A stretch of DNA of 64,000 nucleotides from positions 1 to 64,000 of the forward strand of contig JAHDCX010000008.1 of assembly GCA_020629635.1 (NCBI GenBank), in the 5' to 3' direction. The DNA comes from Acidimicrobiales bacterium. GTDB lineage: Bacteria; Actinomycetota; Acidimicrobiia; Acidimicrobiales; SHLQ01. Every line of letters begins with the position of its first letter. The stretch's first letter is position 1. The notes under the pieces were generated by a model that was not told where the DNA came from, did no database searches, and saw only the letters and a program-made list of their open reading frames with translations. Both the position numbers and the translations under genes were made by a program. This document shows, one piece after another, positions 44,759 to 53,661 of the stretch.

Positions 44759-46186
44759 ATGTTCATCAACGGTGAATGGCAGGACGCAGCGAGCGGTCGG
44801 ACCTTCGAGGTGACCAATCCGGCCACGGGCGAGGTCATCGGTACCGTGCCTGACGGCGATGGGGACGACGCCCGCCGAGCGGTGGCTGCTGCGGAGGCAG
44901 CGTTGCCTAACTGGGCGGCGACCTCTCCCTTCGAGCGTGCGGACATCTTGATGCGCGCCTGGGAGCTCATGCGGGAGCGAGCCGACGAGCTTGCCGAGCT
45001 CATGACCGTCGAGCAGGGCAAGCCGCTTCGAGCGTCGAAGGCCGAAGTCGCCTACGGCGCCGACTTCATTCGGTGGTTTGCCGAGGAAGGTCGTCGGCTC
45101 AACGGCGAGTGGCTTCCGTCTGCTCGTCGAAACCAACGGTTCTTGTCGGTTCATACGCCCGTTGGTGTCGTGGCCGCCGTGACGCCGTGGAACTATCCGA
45201 TGTCGATGCTCACCCGAAAGATGGCGCCCGCCCTCGCCGCCGGATGCACGATCGTGCTCAAGCCCGCAGAGGCGACGCCCCTCAACGCCAAGGCGATCTT
45301 CGAGGTGTTTCACGACGCTGGCGTGCCCCCAGGGGTGATCAACATGGTCACCGCGCTCGACCCGGTGCCGGTAGGGGAGGTGTTCACCGATGATCCACGG
45401 ATCGCAAAGTTGACCTTCACGGGCTCGACCGCCGTCGGACGGCGACTCGCGGCGGCCGCCGGCGCGTCGCTCAAGCGCGTGAGCGTCGAGTTGGGAGGGC
45501 ATGCCCCATTCCTGGTCATGCCCGACGCCGACCCGGTTCACGCGGCCAAGGGAGCGGCCGCGCTGAAGTTTCTGAACGCCGGCCAGGCGTGTATCAGCCC
45601 CAACCGGATCTATGTGCACTCATCCGCCGCCGAACCGTTCGTCGAGACGATGACCGAGCGGGTCGGGCGAGTCGTTGCGGGTAACGGTCTCGAGGATGGG
45701 GTGGGTTGTGGGCCCCTCGTCAATGACGATGCAGTCGCCAAGGTCGAGTCGCAGGTGAATGACGCGATCTCGAAAGGTGCTGCCGCACTCGTCGGCGGAC
45801 ACCGTCTCACTGACGGCGCGCTCGGTGACGGGCACTTCTATGCGCCGACGCTCCTCGCCGGCGTGACGCCGGACATGGTGATCCACTCCGAAGAGACGTT
45901 TGGTCCGGTCGCTCCGGTCATCATCTACGACGATGTCGACCAGATCTGGGATTTGGCGAACGACACCAACTACGGACTCGCCGCCTACGTGTACACGAAC
46001 GATCTCAAGACCGGCCTTCAGGCGGTCGAACGCCTTCGTTTCGGCATCATCGGGATCAACGACGTGAACCCGACTTCGGCGTCCGTGCCCTTCGGCGGGA
46101 TGAAAGACTCCGGTCTCGGCCGAGAGGGTGGCCGAGAGGGCTTGCTTGAATATCTCGAGACGAAGACCGCGGGCTTCGCAATCTGA
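44759..46186 (+). CDS. NAD(P)-dependent aldehyde dehydrogenase (succinate-semialdehyde type)
   Basis: 475 residues from the ATG at 44759, which aligns with the family N-terminus (MFINGEWQDAASGRTFEVTN). Motifs are VAAVTPWNYPMSMLTRKMAP, LTFTGSTAVGRRL, the general base Glu in VSVELGGHAPFLV, the catalytic Cys in LNAGQACISPNRIYV and ETFGPVAPVIIY. It resembles GabD (succinate-semialdehyde) enzymes most, but the substrate is inferred. Single gene, divergent from paaI. Confidence 0.92.
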   Translation: MFINGEWQDAASGRTFEVTNPATGEVIGTVPDGDGDDARRAVAAAEAALPNWAATSPFERADILMRAWELMRERADELAELMTVEQGKPLRASKAEVAYGADFIRWFAEEGRRLNGEWLPSARRNQRFLSVHTPVGVVAAVTPWNYPMSMLTRKMAPALAAGCTIVLKPAEATPLNAKAIFEVFHDAGVPPGVINMVTALDPVPVGEVFTDDPRIAKLTFTGSTAVGRRLAAAAGASLKRVSVELGGHAPFLVMPDADPVHAAKGAAALKFLNAGQACISPNRIYVHSSAAEPFVETMTERVGRVVAGNGLEDGVGCGPLVNDDAVAKVESQVNDAISKGAAALVGGHRLTDGALGDGHFYAPTLLAGVTPDMVIHSEETFGPVAPVIIYDDVDQIWDLANDTNYGLAAYVYTNDLKTGLQAVERLRFGIIGINDVNPTSASVPFGGMKDSGLGREGGREGLLEYLETKTAGFAI

Positions 46187-46250
46187 CCACCGGCGTTCGA
46201 GTCAACCATAGACCATTGTCAGAGGGCACGATCTATTGTACCATTACGGG

Positions 46251-46793
46251 ATGGCACGTGGTGTAGGTTGGGGCGATCGCAAAGACGGGTACTGGTTGGC
46301 GTCGAACGGTCGGTGGTACGAGGCGCGGCACCGTCCAAAGCGTTGGGACCGGACTGCACTCCCTCCGGCGCCCTACGATCCGGCGGACGTGAAGTCATCG
46401 GGGATGTCCACGTCGTCGTCCTCCGGAGCCCCGGCGGTCTCACCGCCGGCGCCACCGCCGGCGACCGCCCCTTCGGCCTCACCGCCGGCGCCGAAGGCGC
46501 CCACGAGCCGAATTGTTCGCAGCCGAGCACCGGGACGGGTCGCAGACGCTGACGTGATCGACCAACGGGATCACCATCGACGTATCGACTCGGGAGCAGC
46601 CCCCGCTGCAGCACTCTCGGCAGGCGGCGACGAGGGCGCTGTCGAACAGGTGGAGGCTCCCACCACGCCTCCCGCCCCGAGCCAGCCGGCCAACGACGCC
46701 TTGGAGGTGGTCGCAGGCGACCTCGGGCGGGTCTTCGGCGCCGCCAAGAGGCGACTCGAACAAGCGGTGAACGACGCAGTCGACGACCGCTGA
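46251..46793 (+). CDS. Low-complexity protein with actinobacterial WYPP-like motif
   Basis: 180 residues from the ATG at 46251. The N-terminus has GYWLASNGRWYEA, a variant of the short aromatic motif (DGYWxASDGxWYPP) that actinobacterial proteins carry ahead of membrane or disordered parts. A Pro/Ala/Ser-rich disordered stretch follows, then a C-terminal helical segment (LEVVAGDLGRVFGAAKRRLE). No membrane helix. Function unknown. Confidence 0.6.
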   Translation: MARGVGWGDRKDGYWLASNGRWYEARHRPKRWDRTALPPAPYDPADVKSSGMSTSSSSGAPAVSPPAPPPATAPSASPPAPKAPTSRIVRSRAPGRVADADVIDQRDHHRRIDSGAAPAAALSAGGDEGAVEQVEAPTTPPAPSQPANDALEVVAGDLGRVFGAAKRRLEQAVNDAVDDR

Positions 46794-46861
46794 GCAGCTA
46801 GCGTCAGGCCCACATTCGACGTCTCGACTCGGGAGGCGTCCACGAGCAGGGGAGCGCGAGC

Positions 46862-47323
46862 ATGGGTGTCTCGATCAAGGACATCGACGGTCTGAAGGGC
46901 CTGATCACCGAAGAGTGGACCGACTGGAGCGAACCGGTCGAGATCACCCAGGACATGATCAACACCTTCGCCGACGTCACCAAGGATCATCAGTGGATCC
47001 ACGTCGACATCGAGAAGGCGAACGCCGGGCCATTTGGCGGCCCGATCGCCCACGGATTTCTCACGCTCAGCCTCGTCTCGCACTTCGGCTTCGAGATCGG
47101 GCCGAAGATCGACGGCGTGCTCGGCGGATTGAACTACGGCGCCGACAAGCTCCGCTTTCTCAACCCGGTTCCCGCGGGTTCGCAGGTGCACGCGCGCTCG
47201 CGAGTCGTCGACATCACGGAGAAGTCGAGCGGCATCCTCATGAAGCAGGAGATCGCTGTTCACGTCGTCGGCGACGACACGCCAGCCCTCGTCTACGAAA
47301 GCCTCGGCCTCCTGCTCGGCTAA
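46862..47323 (+). CDS. MaoC-family (R)-enoyl-CoA hydratase
   Basis: 153 residues. Hydratase-2 motif FADVTKDHQWIHVDIEKA (the catalytic Asp and His) and GPFGGPIAHGFLTLSLVSHF, standard for single-domain MaoC hydratases. It hydrates enoyl-CoA in fatty acid or polyhydroxyalkanoate routes. It lies next to the acetoacetyl-CoA ligase on the opposite strand, which may mean a shared ketobody or polyhydroxybutyrate role. Confidence 0.92.
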   Translation: MGVSIKDIDGLKGLITEEWTDWSEPVEITQDMINTFADVTKDHQWIHVDIEKANAGPFGGPIAHGFLTLSLVSHFGFEIGPKIDGVLGGLNYGADKLRFLNPVPAGSQVHARSRVVDITEKSSGILMKQEIAVHVVGDDTPALVYESLGLLLG

Positions 47324-47388
47324 GTCGCTGTCCTTCGCTGCGAGTTCGCGCCCTCCCGGGCGCTCATGCGCAGATTGCCGCGCTTGTC

Positions 47389-47458
47389 GGGGTCAAGTCT
47401 TTCCAATCGACAACTCCCCGTTCGCAGCTTCAGTTGTCAATTGGAAAGACTTGACCCC
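47389..47458. repeat. REP-like imperfect palindrome (27-bp arms)
   Basis: Arms at 47389-47415 and 47432-47458 are inverted copies with a single mismatch, starting GGGGTCAAGTCTTTCCAAT, around a 16-base loop. The GC is lower than in the genes. Such GGGGTC-ended palindromes resemble REP elements moved by REP-associated transposases. The right arm contains the stop codon and last codons of the acetoacetyl-CoA ligase gene, so the element lies in that gene's 3' end. It could also act as a bidirectional terminator between two converging genes. Confidence 0.75.
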
Positions 47459-49389
47459 AATTCGGGGCGGTTCTTGTAGTGCTCCAAGGCTTCGGGGTTG
47501 GCGAGTGCTTCGGTGTTCTTGACCGCTTTGCCGTGCACGACATCCCGCACCGCGAGTTCGGAGATCTTTCCGCTACGTGTACGAGGGATGTCGGCCACGT
47601 CGAGGATCTTCGCCGGGACGTGACGCGGTGACGCCCCCTCGCGGACCGCAGCACGGATTCGGGTGCGAACGTCGTCGTCGAGGGTGACGCCGTCGGCCAT
47701 GCGGACAAAGAGCACGACACGGGTGTCGTCGTCCCAACGCTGGCCGATGACGAGCGACTCCTCGATCTCGTCGAGCTGCTCGACCTGCCGGTAGATCTCT
47801 GCGGTCCCAATGCGAACGCCGCCGGGGTTGAGCGTCGCATCCGAGCGTCCCGAGATGACCATGCCGCCACCGGGCGCCCATTCGGCGAAGTCCCCCTGGT
47901 GCCAGGCGCCGGCGAAGCGGTCGAAGTACGACCCGTCGTAGCGGACGTCGCCCGTGTCTCCCACAAAGCGCAGTGGCATCGACGGGAAAGGGGTGGTGCA
48001 CACGAGCTCGCCCTGTTCGCCCGCACCCAACGGAGTACCGGAGTCGTCGAAGACCTCGATGCCGAGGCCGATGGCGGGAGCCTGAATCTCGCCGGCGATC
48101 ACCGGCGCAGTCGCGTCGCCGGCGACGAGGCAGCCGCAGAGGTCGGTTCCGCCCGACATCGAGGCGACATGGACGTCGGATTTCACGTGCTCGTACAGAT
48201 ACCGGAAGCTCTCGTGCACGAGGGTCGATCCGGTCGAGCAGATGGTGCGCACCGATTTGAGGTCGTGGGTTTCGACCGGACGTCGACCGGCCTTGTTGAG
48301 CGCGTCGACGTATTTGGCGGAGATCCCGAGCAGCGTCACCGACTCGCGGTCGACGAGGTCGAAGACGACGTCGGCGTCGGGATGAAAGGGCGACCCGTCG
48401 TACAACACGACGGTTGCATCGGCGGCGAGCACCACGACGAGCCAGTTCCACATCATCCATCCCGCGGTCGTGAAGTAGAACACTCGGTCGCCGGGCCGGA
48501 TGTCGCAGTGCACCCGATGTTCGCTGACGAGCTTGAGGAGCACGCCGCCTGCACGGTGCACGATGGCCTTCGGCGCGCCCGTGGTGCCCGACGAGAAGAG
48601 CACGAAGACCGGATGGTCGAAGGGCAGCCGTTCGAACGTCGGGCTCTCGGCCTCGATGTTTGCGGTGAAGGCCGCCATCGACGTGACGCCGTCGAGTGCG
48701 ACGTCGCCGTTCAGGTAGGGCACGTGGATCGTCGCCGAAAGCGATGGCAACCGGTCCCTGATCTCGGCGAGCCGAGCGGTCGTGTCGTGGCGTTTCTGGG
48801 CGTAGAGGTATTCGTCGGTAGCGAACAGGAGCTTCGGTGCGATCTGCCCGAACCGGTCGACCACGCCGTTCGTGCCGAAGTCGGGCGAACTCGACGAGAA
48901 GGTCGCGCCGATGGAGTTCGCGGCCAAGAAGATGGCCATCGTGTCGGGGAGGTTCGGTAACCACGCCGCAACGACATCGCCGGCCCCGACGCCGGCGCGC
49001 CGCATCGCCTGTTGGAGCACCGACACTCGGGCACGAAGTTCGGCCAGCGACAGTGAAGAGTGAGCGCCGTCCTCGTTGCTGAATGAGATCGCCGTGTGCG
49101 CCGACGGCTCGTCGACTGTCGACCCGCGGAGAAGGTTCTCCGCAACCGACAACCGCGAGTCGGGGAAGAACCGATTCGACCGAAATCGATCCTCGGATTC
49201 CAAGACTGCGCCTTCACGGTCACCGATCAGCCCGTAGCGCTCCCACACGGCCTCCCAGAATCGTGCCGGGTCGGCGATCGACCAGGTATGGAGATCGGCG
49301 TAGGTCTCGAGTCCGAGCTCCGAACACCATTGGGCGATCTCGGTCTGCTCGACTCGGTCGGTCGACGGGGTCCACAACACGTCGGTCAT
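47437..49389 (-). CDS. Acetoacetyl-CoA ligase
   Basis: 650 residues. AMP-forming ligase of the acetoacetate-CoA ligase family: YADLHTWSIADPARFWEAVW, the P-loop FVLFSSGTTGAPKAIVH, the family-specific FFTTAGWMMWNWL, ASMSGGTDLCGCLVAGD and the final PRTRSGKISELAVRDVV. It activates acetoacetate for ketone-body or lipid metabolism. The last residues (from about GSSLSN) come from the palindrome at 47389-47458, so the original C-terminus has been replaced; the enzyme is probably still active because the catalytic lysine region is intact. Confidence 0.93.
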   Translation of the reverse strand: MTDVLWTPSTDRVEQTEIAQWCSELGLETYADLHTWSIADPARFWEAVWERYGLIGDREGAVLESEDRFRSNRFFPDSRLSVAENLLRGSTVDEPSAHTAISFSNEDGAHSSLSLAELRARVSVLQQAMRRAGVGAGDVVAAWLPNLPDTMAIFLAANSIGATFSSSSPDFGTNGVVDRFGQIAPKLLFATDEYLYAQKRHDTTARLAEIRDRLPSLSATIHVPYLNGDVALDGVTSMAAFTANIEAESPTFERLPFDHPVFVLFSSGTTGAPKAIVHRAGGVLLKLVSEHRVHCDIRPGDRVFYFTTAGWMMWNWLVVVLAADATVVLYDGSPFHPDADVVFDLVDRESVTLLGISAKYVDALNKAGRRPVETHDLKSVRTICSTGSTLVHESFRYLYEHVKSDVHVASMSGGTDLCGCLVAGDATAPVIAGEIQAPAIGLGIEVFDDSGTPLGAGEQGELVCTTPFPSMPLRFVGDTGDVRYDGSYFDRFAGAWHQGDFAEWAPGGGMVISGRSDATLNPGGVRIGTAEIYRQVEQLDEIEESLVIGQRWDDDTRVVLFVRMADGVTLDDDVRTRIRAAVREGASPRHVPAKILDVADIPRTRSGKISELAVRDVVHGKAVKNTEALANPEALEHYKNRPELGSSLSN

Positions 49390-49456
49390 GGCCGGATGCT
49401 ACAAGTCACGTCCTCTCAGGTTGCGAAGCGGAGCGCCCGTGCGGCAGCGTGTCGCC

Positions 49457-49873
49457 ATGATCGATGCATCGCTCTCGCTCAACACGATTCGGATCTTTCT
49501 CCACGTGCTGTCCGTGTCGGTTTGGGTCGGTGGTCAGTTCGTCATGTTGGCGCTCTTGCCCGTCCTGCGGAATGCCGGTGTGGATGGGCTTCCCAAGCAG
49601 GCGGCGCGGGCCTTTCAGCGTGTGGCGTGGCCGGCGTTTGCGGTGGCGTTCTTCACCGGCATCTGGAACATCTTCGAAGTCGACATGGCGAACGCCACCA
49701 CTCGCTACAGCGTGATCTTCGGGACGAAGTTCTTGCTCGTCCTGATCTCTGGCGCCGCCGCGTGGATCCATGCGGTGTCCTCGAAGCCGGCGATCAAAGG
49801 CATGACCGGCGGGCTCGGGTTCTTGGCGGGTCTCGTTGCGATGCTGCTCGGATTCACCCTGACGCACGGCTGA
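49457..49873 (+). CDS. CopD-like four-helix membrane protein
   Basis: 138 residues from the ATG at 49457; a longer form from an upstream GTG or ATG is possible. Four hydrophobic helices; the first (SLNTIRIFLHVLSVSVWVGG) has the His and WVGG typical of CopD/DUF2269-type membrane proteins. The last (GLVAMLLGFTLTHG) ends near the stop. Possibly a haem or copper-linked membrane protein, but no metal-resistance genes lie nearby. Its 3' end overlaps plsC tail to tail by 20 bases. Confidence 0.72.
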   Translation: MIDASLSLNTIRIFLHVLSVSVWVGGQFVMLALLPVLRNAGVDGLPKQAARAFQRVAWPAFAVAFFTGIWNIFEVDMANATTRYSVIFGTKFLLVLISGAAAWIHAVSSKPAIKGMTGGLGFLAGLVAMLLGFTLTHG

Positions 49874-50561
49874 GCCGGTCTCGTCCGTCGAGGACGAGCC
49901 CAGAGATTGCCGTCATCACTTCGCGCACGTTGGCGTCGTGATCGTCGGTGTCGAAGCCGATCGGTTCACCGATCGACGCGATCACCCGGCTCGATCGACG
50001 GCCGAGCTTGGGCAGCGACGTCCCGGGGATCCAGGCGTCGTCGCTGCCAGCGAAACCGACAGGCACCACGGCGGCGTTTGCTCGTCGGACGATTCGGGAC
50101 AGGCCGGGTCGTCCGGGACCGACTCCGGCGATCTGGTCAGCGGGCCGGACGATCTTGCCCTCGGGCATGAGCGCACACGCCTCACCTCGTTCGAGCGCGG
50201 CAACCATCGTGTCTTCGGCGCGTTGACGGTTGTCACGGCTGAATGGAACGCAGCCGATCCCGCGCAGAAACCAGCCCGACACGGGATTGGCGAAGAAGCG
50301 CTCGTTGACGCCGATCCGGGCGGGCAGGCCGTAGTGCCCGAGCGTGATCAGCGAGGCAACGAGATCGAACAGGCTCGAGTGGTTGGCGGCGATGACGACG
50401 GGTCGGTCTGTGGGGAGCGTGACGGTCGGCGGCAGCTCGACTCGAGTGCTGGTGGCCGCCAGAACCTTGGAGACCCGAACGGACACGTTGAAGAAGCGAT
50501 CGAACTCGTTTCGTTCAATGAGCGTGTGGCCAGCTCCAGGCCCGATCGGTCGGGTATGCAC
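49854..50561 (-). CDS. 1-acyl-sn-glycerol-3-phosphate acyltransferase (PlsC family)
   Basis: 235 residues. The acyltransferase motif NHSSLFD (H61-x4-D66) and the substrate motif ALMPEGKIVRP are present, with GCVPFSRDNRQRAEDT between them. It esterifies the second position of lysophosphatidic acid, or a related acceptor. No membrane helix is strong enough to call. It is transcribed toward the CopD-like gene and divergent from metY. Confidence 0.87.
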   Translation of the reverse strand: MHTRPIGPGAGHTLIERNEFDRFFNVSVRVSKVLAATSTRVELPPTVTLPTDRPVVIAANHSSLFDLVASLITLGHYGLPARIGVNERFFANPVSGWFLRGIGCVPFSRDNRQRAEDTMVAALERGEACALMPEGKIVRPADQIAGVGPGRPGLSRIVRRANAAVVPVGFAGSDDAWIPGTSLPKLGRRSSRVIASIGEPIGFDTDDHDANVREVMTAISGLVLDGRDRLSRASG

Positions 50562-50664
50562 GTCGCCGAGTGTAGGGAGCGGTGCAACGTCACCGGTGGC
50601 AGGTGACCGGTCGGGTGAGGGCTACGATTCGCCCCGAGCCCGCCGAGCCTGCAAGGGGACACCG

Positions 50665-51957
50665 ATGGTCGAACCCGATTTCCTGAGATTCTCGACGTTG
50701 AGCCTGCACGCTGGGCATCAACCCGATGCAGAAACCGGCGCCCGTGCCGTGCCGATCTACTGGTCGACGTCGTTCATGTTCGACGACACCGACCATGCAG
50801 CGAGCTTGTTCAACCTCGAGACCCCGGGCCACATCTACAGCCGGATCTCCAACCCGACCACCGCCGTGTTGGAGGAACGGATCGCGGCCCTCGAAGGCGG
50901 TGTCGGCGCGGTCGCAACGGCGTCCGGGATGGCGGCGTTCCACCTCGGCGTCGCGACGCTCATGGGACAGGGCGGACACATCGTCGCCGCCCGAAACCTC
51001 TACGGCGGTACGGCGAACATCCTCACGCAGACCCTGCCGAGGTTCGGGATCACCACGACCTTCGTGGACCCTCGGGATCCGGCGGCCTTCGAGGCCGCGA
51101 TCACCGACGACACACAGCTCGTGTACGGCGAGACGCTCGGCAATCCCGGGATCGAAGTCATGGACATCGAAGCGATCGCAGACGTCGCCCACCGCAACGG
51201 CCTGCCGCTCATGGTCGATTCGACGTTCGCAACGCCGCACCTCATTCGCCCCTTCGAGTACGGCGCCGACATCGTGATGCACTCGATCACCAAGTTCATG
51301 GGGGGCCACGGCGTGGCGCTCGGTGGTGTGCTTGTCGACGGTGGCCACTTCGACTGGCAGGCGTCAGGGCGATTCCCAACGTTGACCGAGCCCTACGACG
51401 GCTACCACGGACTGTCCTTCACCGAGGAGTTCGGCCCTGCGGCGTTCATCAGTCGGGCACGCGCCGAGGGCCTGCGAGACTTCGGCGCCTCGATCAGCCC
51501 CATGGCGGCATTCCAGATACTCCAAGGCATCGAGACGCTCCCGCTTCGAATGGACAAGCACGTCGCCAACGCCCGGGCGGTCATCGAGATGCTCGAGGCG
51601 AATGACGCGGTCAGCTGGGTGAGTCACCCGCACTCGGCGACGCACCCGGACCACGAGCTCGCCAAGCAGCTGTATCCGCGTGGGGCCGGGGCGATTCTGA
51701 GCTTCGGGGTCAAGGGCGGGCGAGAGGCCGGCCGAAAGTTCATCGAGTCGGTTCGCCTTGCGTCGCATCTGGCGAACGTCGGCGACGCCCGAACCCTGGT
51801 CGTGCATCCGGCATCCACGACCCATCAACAGATGTCCACAGAGGCGCTCGAGGCCGCCGGCGTGGGCGAGGACCTGGTCCGACTGTCGGTTGGGTTGGAG
51901 GACGAGCGAGACATTCTGGACGACCTTCGTCGGGCGCTCAAGGCATCGCAGCGGTAG
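50665..51957 (+). CDS. metY: O-acetylhomoserine sulfhydrylase (PLP-dependent)
   Basis: 430 residues from the ATG at 50665 behind AAGGGGA. Cys/Met-metabolism PLP family: [56 protein letters not shown], the PLP lysine in [11 protein letters not shown] and the extended MetY segment [19 protein letters not shown]. It makes homocysteine from O-acetylhomoserine and sulfide. The 103-base leader holds a GTCACC/GGTGAC stem but no riboswitch I can confirm. An alpha/beta hydrolase follows after 12 bases. Confidence 0.93.
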   Translation: MVEPDFLRFSTLSLHAGHQPDAETGARAVPIYWSTSFMFDDTDHAASLFNLETPGHIYSRISNPTTAVLEERIAALEGGVGAVATASGMAAFHLGVATLMGQGGHIVAARNLYGGTANILTQTLPRFGITTTFVDPRDPAAFEAAITDDTQLVYGETLGNPGIEVMDIEAIADVAHRNGLPLMVDSTFATPHLIRPFEYGADIVMHSITKFMGGHGVALGGVLVDGGHFDWQASGRFPTLTEPYDGYHGLSFTEEFGPAAFISRARAEGLRDFGASISPMAAFQILQGIETLPLRMDKHVANARAVIEMLEANDAVSWVSHPHSATHPDHELAKQLYPRGAGAILSFGVKGGREAGRKFIESVRLASHLANVGDARTLVVHPASTTHQQMSTEALEAAGVGEDLVRLSVGLEDERDILDDLRRALKASQR

Positions 51958-51969
51958 GGGGAACCAATC

Positions 51970-52782
51970 ATGGAGATCGAGTTCAGGGGCGCTCCGGTTC
52001 GGATTGCGACCGGGGGACGTTCCCACGACAGCGACCCGGAGTCGCCCGGCATCGTGCTTCTTCACGGCTCAGGTCAGGACCGCACGATGTGGCAGATGCA
52101 GACGCGCTGGCTCGCACATCACGGCTTTCGAGTGGCCGCGGTCGACCTCCCTGGTCACGGACTCAGCGGCGGGCAGCCGCTCGAGTCGATCGAAGCCATG
52201 GGGGAGTGGACGGCCGCGCTCGTCCACGAGATCGGCTTTGCCCCCGCACATCTCGTGGGCTTCTCGTCGGGCTCGTTCGCCTCGCTCGAGGCGGCATCAC
52301 AGGATCCGACGTGCGCCGCATCGTTGATTCTCATCGGGACGGCCCAATCGATGCCGGTGCATCCGGCCCTGCTCGAATCGAGTGGTGAGGACGTGCCCAG
52401 AGCAAGTCGGCTCATGACGTCGTGGGGGCTCGGCTCGCGGGCCCATCGAGGTGGGCACCCACAGCCCGGCACGTGGCTCGTCGGTGCCTCGACGGCGCTC
52501 GTCGACGCGTCGCCAACGGGTGCGCTCAAGGCCGACATGGAGGCCTCGAACGCTTACTCCGGCGCGATCGAGGCCGCATCGGTGATCGCGGTGCCTGTGA
52601 CCTTCGTGCTCGGCCGGGAGGACAAGATGACCCCGTCTCGAAACGCTGCCGAACTGATCGAGGCGACCGCGGATTCGACCGTCGTCACCCTCGACGGAAC
52701 CGGACACATGATGCCGATCGAGGACCCGATCCGCGTGCGCGAAGCCATCGCCTCGGCCGCGGGCTGGTCGGGCGGACGCTGA
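51970..52782 (+). CDS. Alpha/beta hydrolase
   Basis: 270 residues. Oxyanion motif IVLLHGSGQDRTMW, DLPGHGLSGGQP, the nucleophile elbow GFSSGSFASL, Asp in the strand VLGREDKMTPSRN and the catalytic His in GTGHMMP. All three catalytic positions are present. The substrate is unknown. Directly behind metY on the same strand, so a role in the homoserine-ester step is possible but speculative. Confidence 0.85.
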   Translation: MEIEFRGAPVRIATGGRSHDSDPESPGIVLLHGSGQDRTMWQMQTRWLAHHGFRVAAVDLPGHGLSGGQPLESIEAMGEWTAALVHEIGFAPAHLVGFSSGSFASLEAASQDPTCAASLILIGTAQSMPVHPALLESSGEDVPRASRLMTSWGLGSRAHRGGHPQPGTWLVGASTALVDASPTGALKADMEASNAYSGAIEAASVIAVPVTFVLGREDKMTPSRNAAELIEATADSTVVTLDGTGHMMPIEDPIRVREAIASAAGWSGGR

Positions 52783-52881
52783 CCCCACGGCCTCCGAGGG
52801 TCGGACAAGCCACCGATCGAATTCGGACAACCGGGCATTGCGTCCGGGAATGAACTCGCCTGCTCCGTACATTCATCAATC

Positions 52882-53637
52882 GTGGAGATCTTCGGAGTCG
52901 TCAACGCATCCCCTGATTCACTCGCCGATTTCTCTGTCGCGACGACAGGGCCCGATGCCGCCGCATATGCGCGCACGTTGCTTGCCGACGGGGCCGATCA
53001 CATCGATCTCGGCGGTCAAGCGAGTCACGGTGACGCCGCAATGGTCACGCCCGACGAGGAATGGGCAATTCTCGAGGCGCCGCTTCGAGCGATCGTCGGC
53101 CTCGGCGTGACGGTGTCGGTGGACACGTGGCAGGTCGAGACCGCCCGCCGAGCGTTCGACGCAGGCGCGACGGTGCTCAATGCGGCTGACGCGCTCCAGG
53201 ACCCGGCGATGCTCGAGTTCGCGGCCGAGCGCGAATGCGACGTCGTGTTGCCGTTCATGCTCGGCCCGGACCCCCGCCACCTCAAGCACGTCGAAGGTGA
53301 TCCGGTGGAGGTCATGGTCGACTGGTTCGACCATCGGCTTCGAGACATGGATCGATACGGGCTTCGAGACCGGTGCTACCTGGACCCTGGCACAGGATTC
53401 TCTCCGGCGCATTGGGATTGGTCCGAGCGTCGGGAGTATCAACGACGGATCTACTCAGGGCTCGATCGACTCCGTGTCTTCGGGTTGCCGATCTACGTGC
53501 CGGTGCCGTGGAAGCAGACGCCGGATCGCATGGAACTGCTCGACATTGCGCTGTCGCACGACGTCGAGTTCGCTCGAGCCCACCATCCGGGTCAGATCCG
53601 AGCGCGCCACGATGCGCTCATCCCTCGGGTTGCCTGA
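52882..53637 (+). CDS. Divergent dihydropteroate-synthase-like protein
   Basis: 251 residues from a GTG. It has the pterin-binding fold: FGVVNASPDSLADFSVATTG (family NxTPDSF loop), DHIDLGGQASHGD, VSVDTWQVETARRAF, CYLDPGTGFSP and the terminal ARAHHPGQIR. Some canonical residues are changed: the S-T-R-P loop is SHGD, and the SRK region is PWKQTPDR. It may be a FolP2-type paralogue without normal synthase activity, or act on another pterin. It is 24 bases upstream of an Fe-S photolyase. Confidence 0.75.
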   Translation: MEIFGVVNASPDSLADFSVATTGPDAAAYARTLLADGADHIDLGGQASHGDAAMVTPDEEWAILEAPLRAIVGLGVTVSVDTWQVETARRAFDAGATVLNAADALQDPAMLEFAAERECDVVLPFMLGPDPRHLKHVEGDPVEVMVDWFDHRLRDMDRYGLRDRCYLDPGTGFSPAHWDWSERREYQRRIYSGLDRLRVFGLPIYVPVPWKQTPDRMELLDIALSHDVEFARAHHPGQIRARHDALIPRVA

Positions 53638-53661
53638 CGGCCCAGGCGGCTTCCGGTCGCA

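Noticed and set aside
50562-50664. SAM riboswitch ahead of metY
   Set aside because: There is a GTCACC/GGTGAC stem and a G-rich leader, but I could not match the conserved core of SAM-I, SAM-II or SAM-IV by eye. A covariance-model scan would decide.
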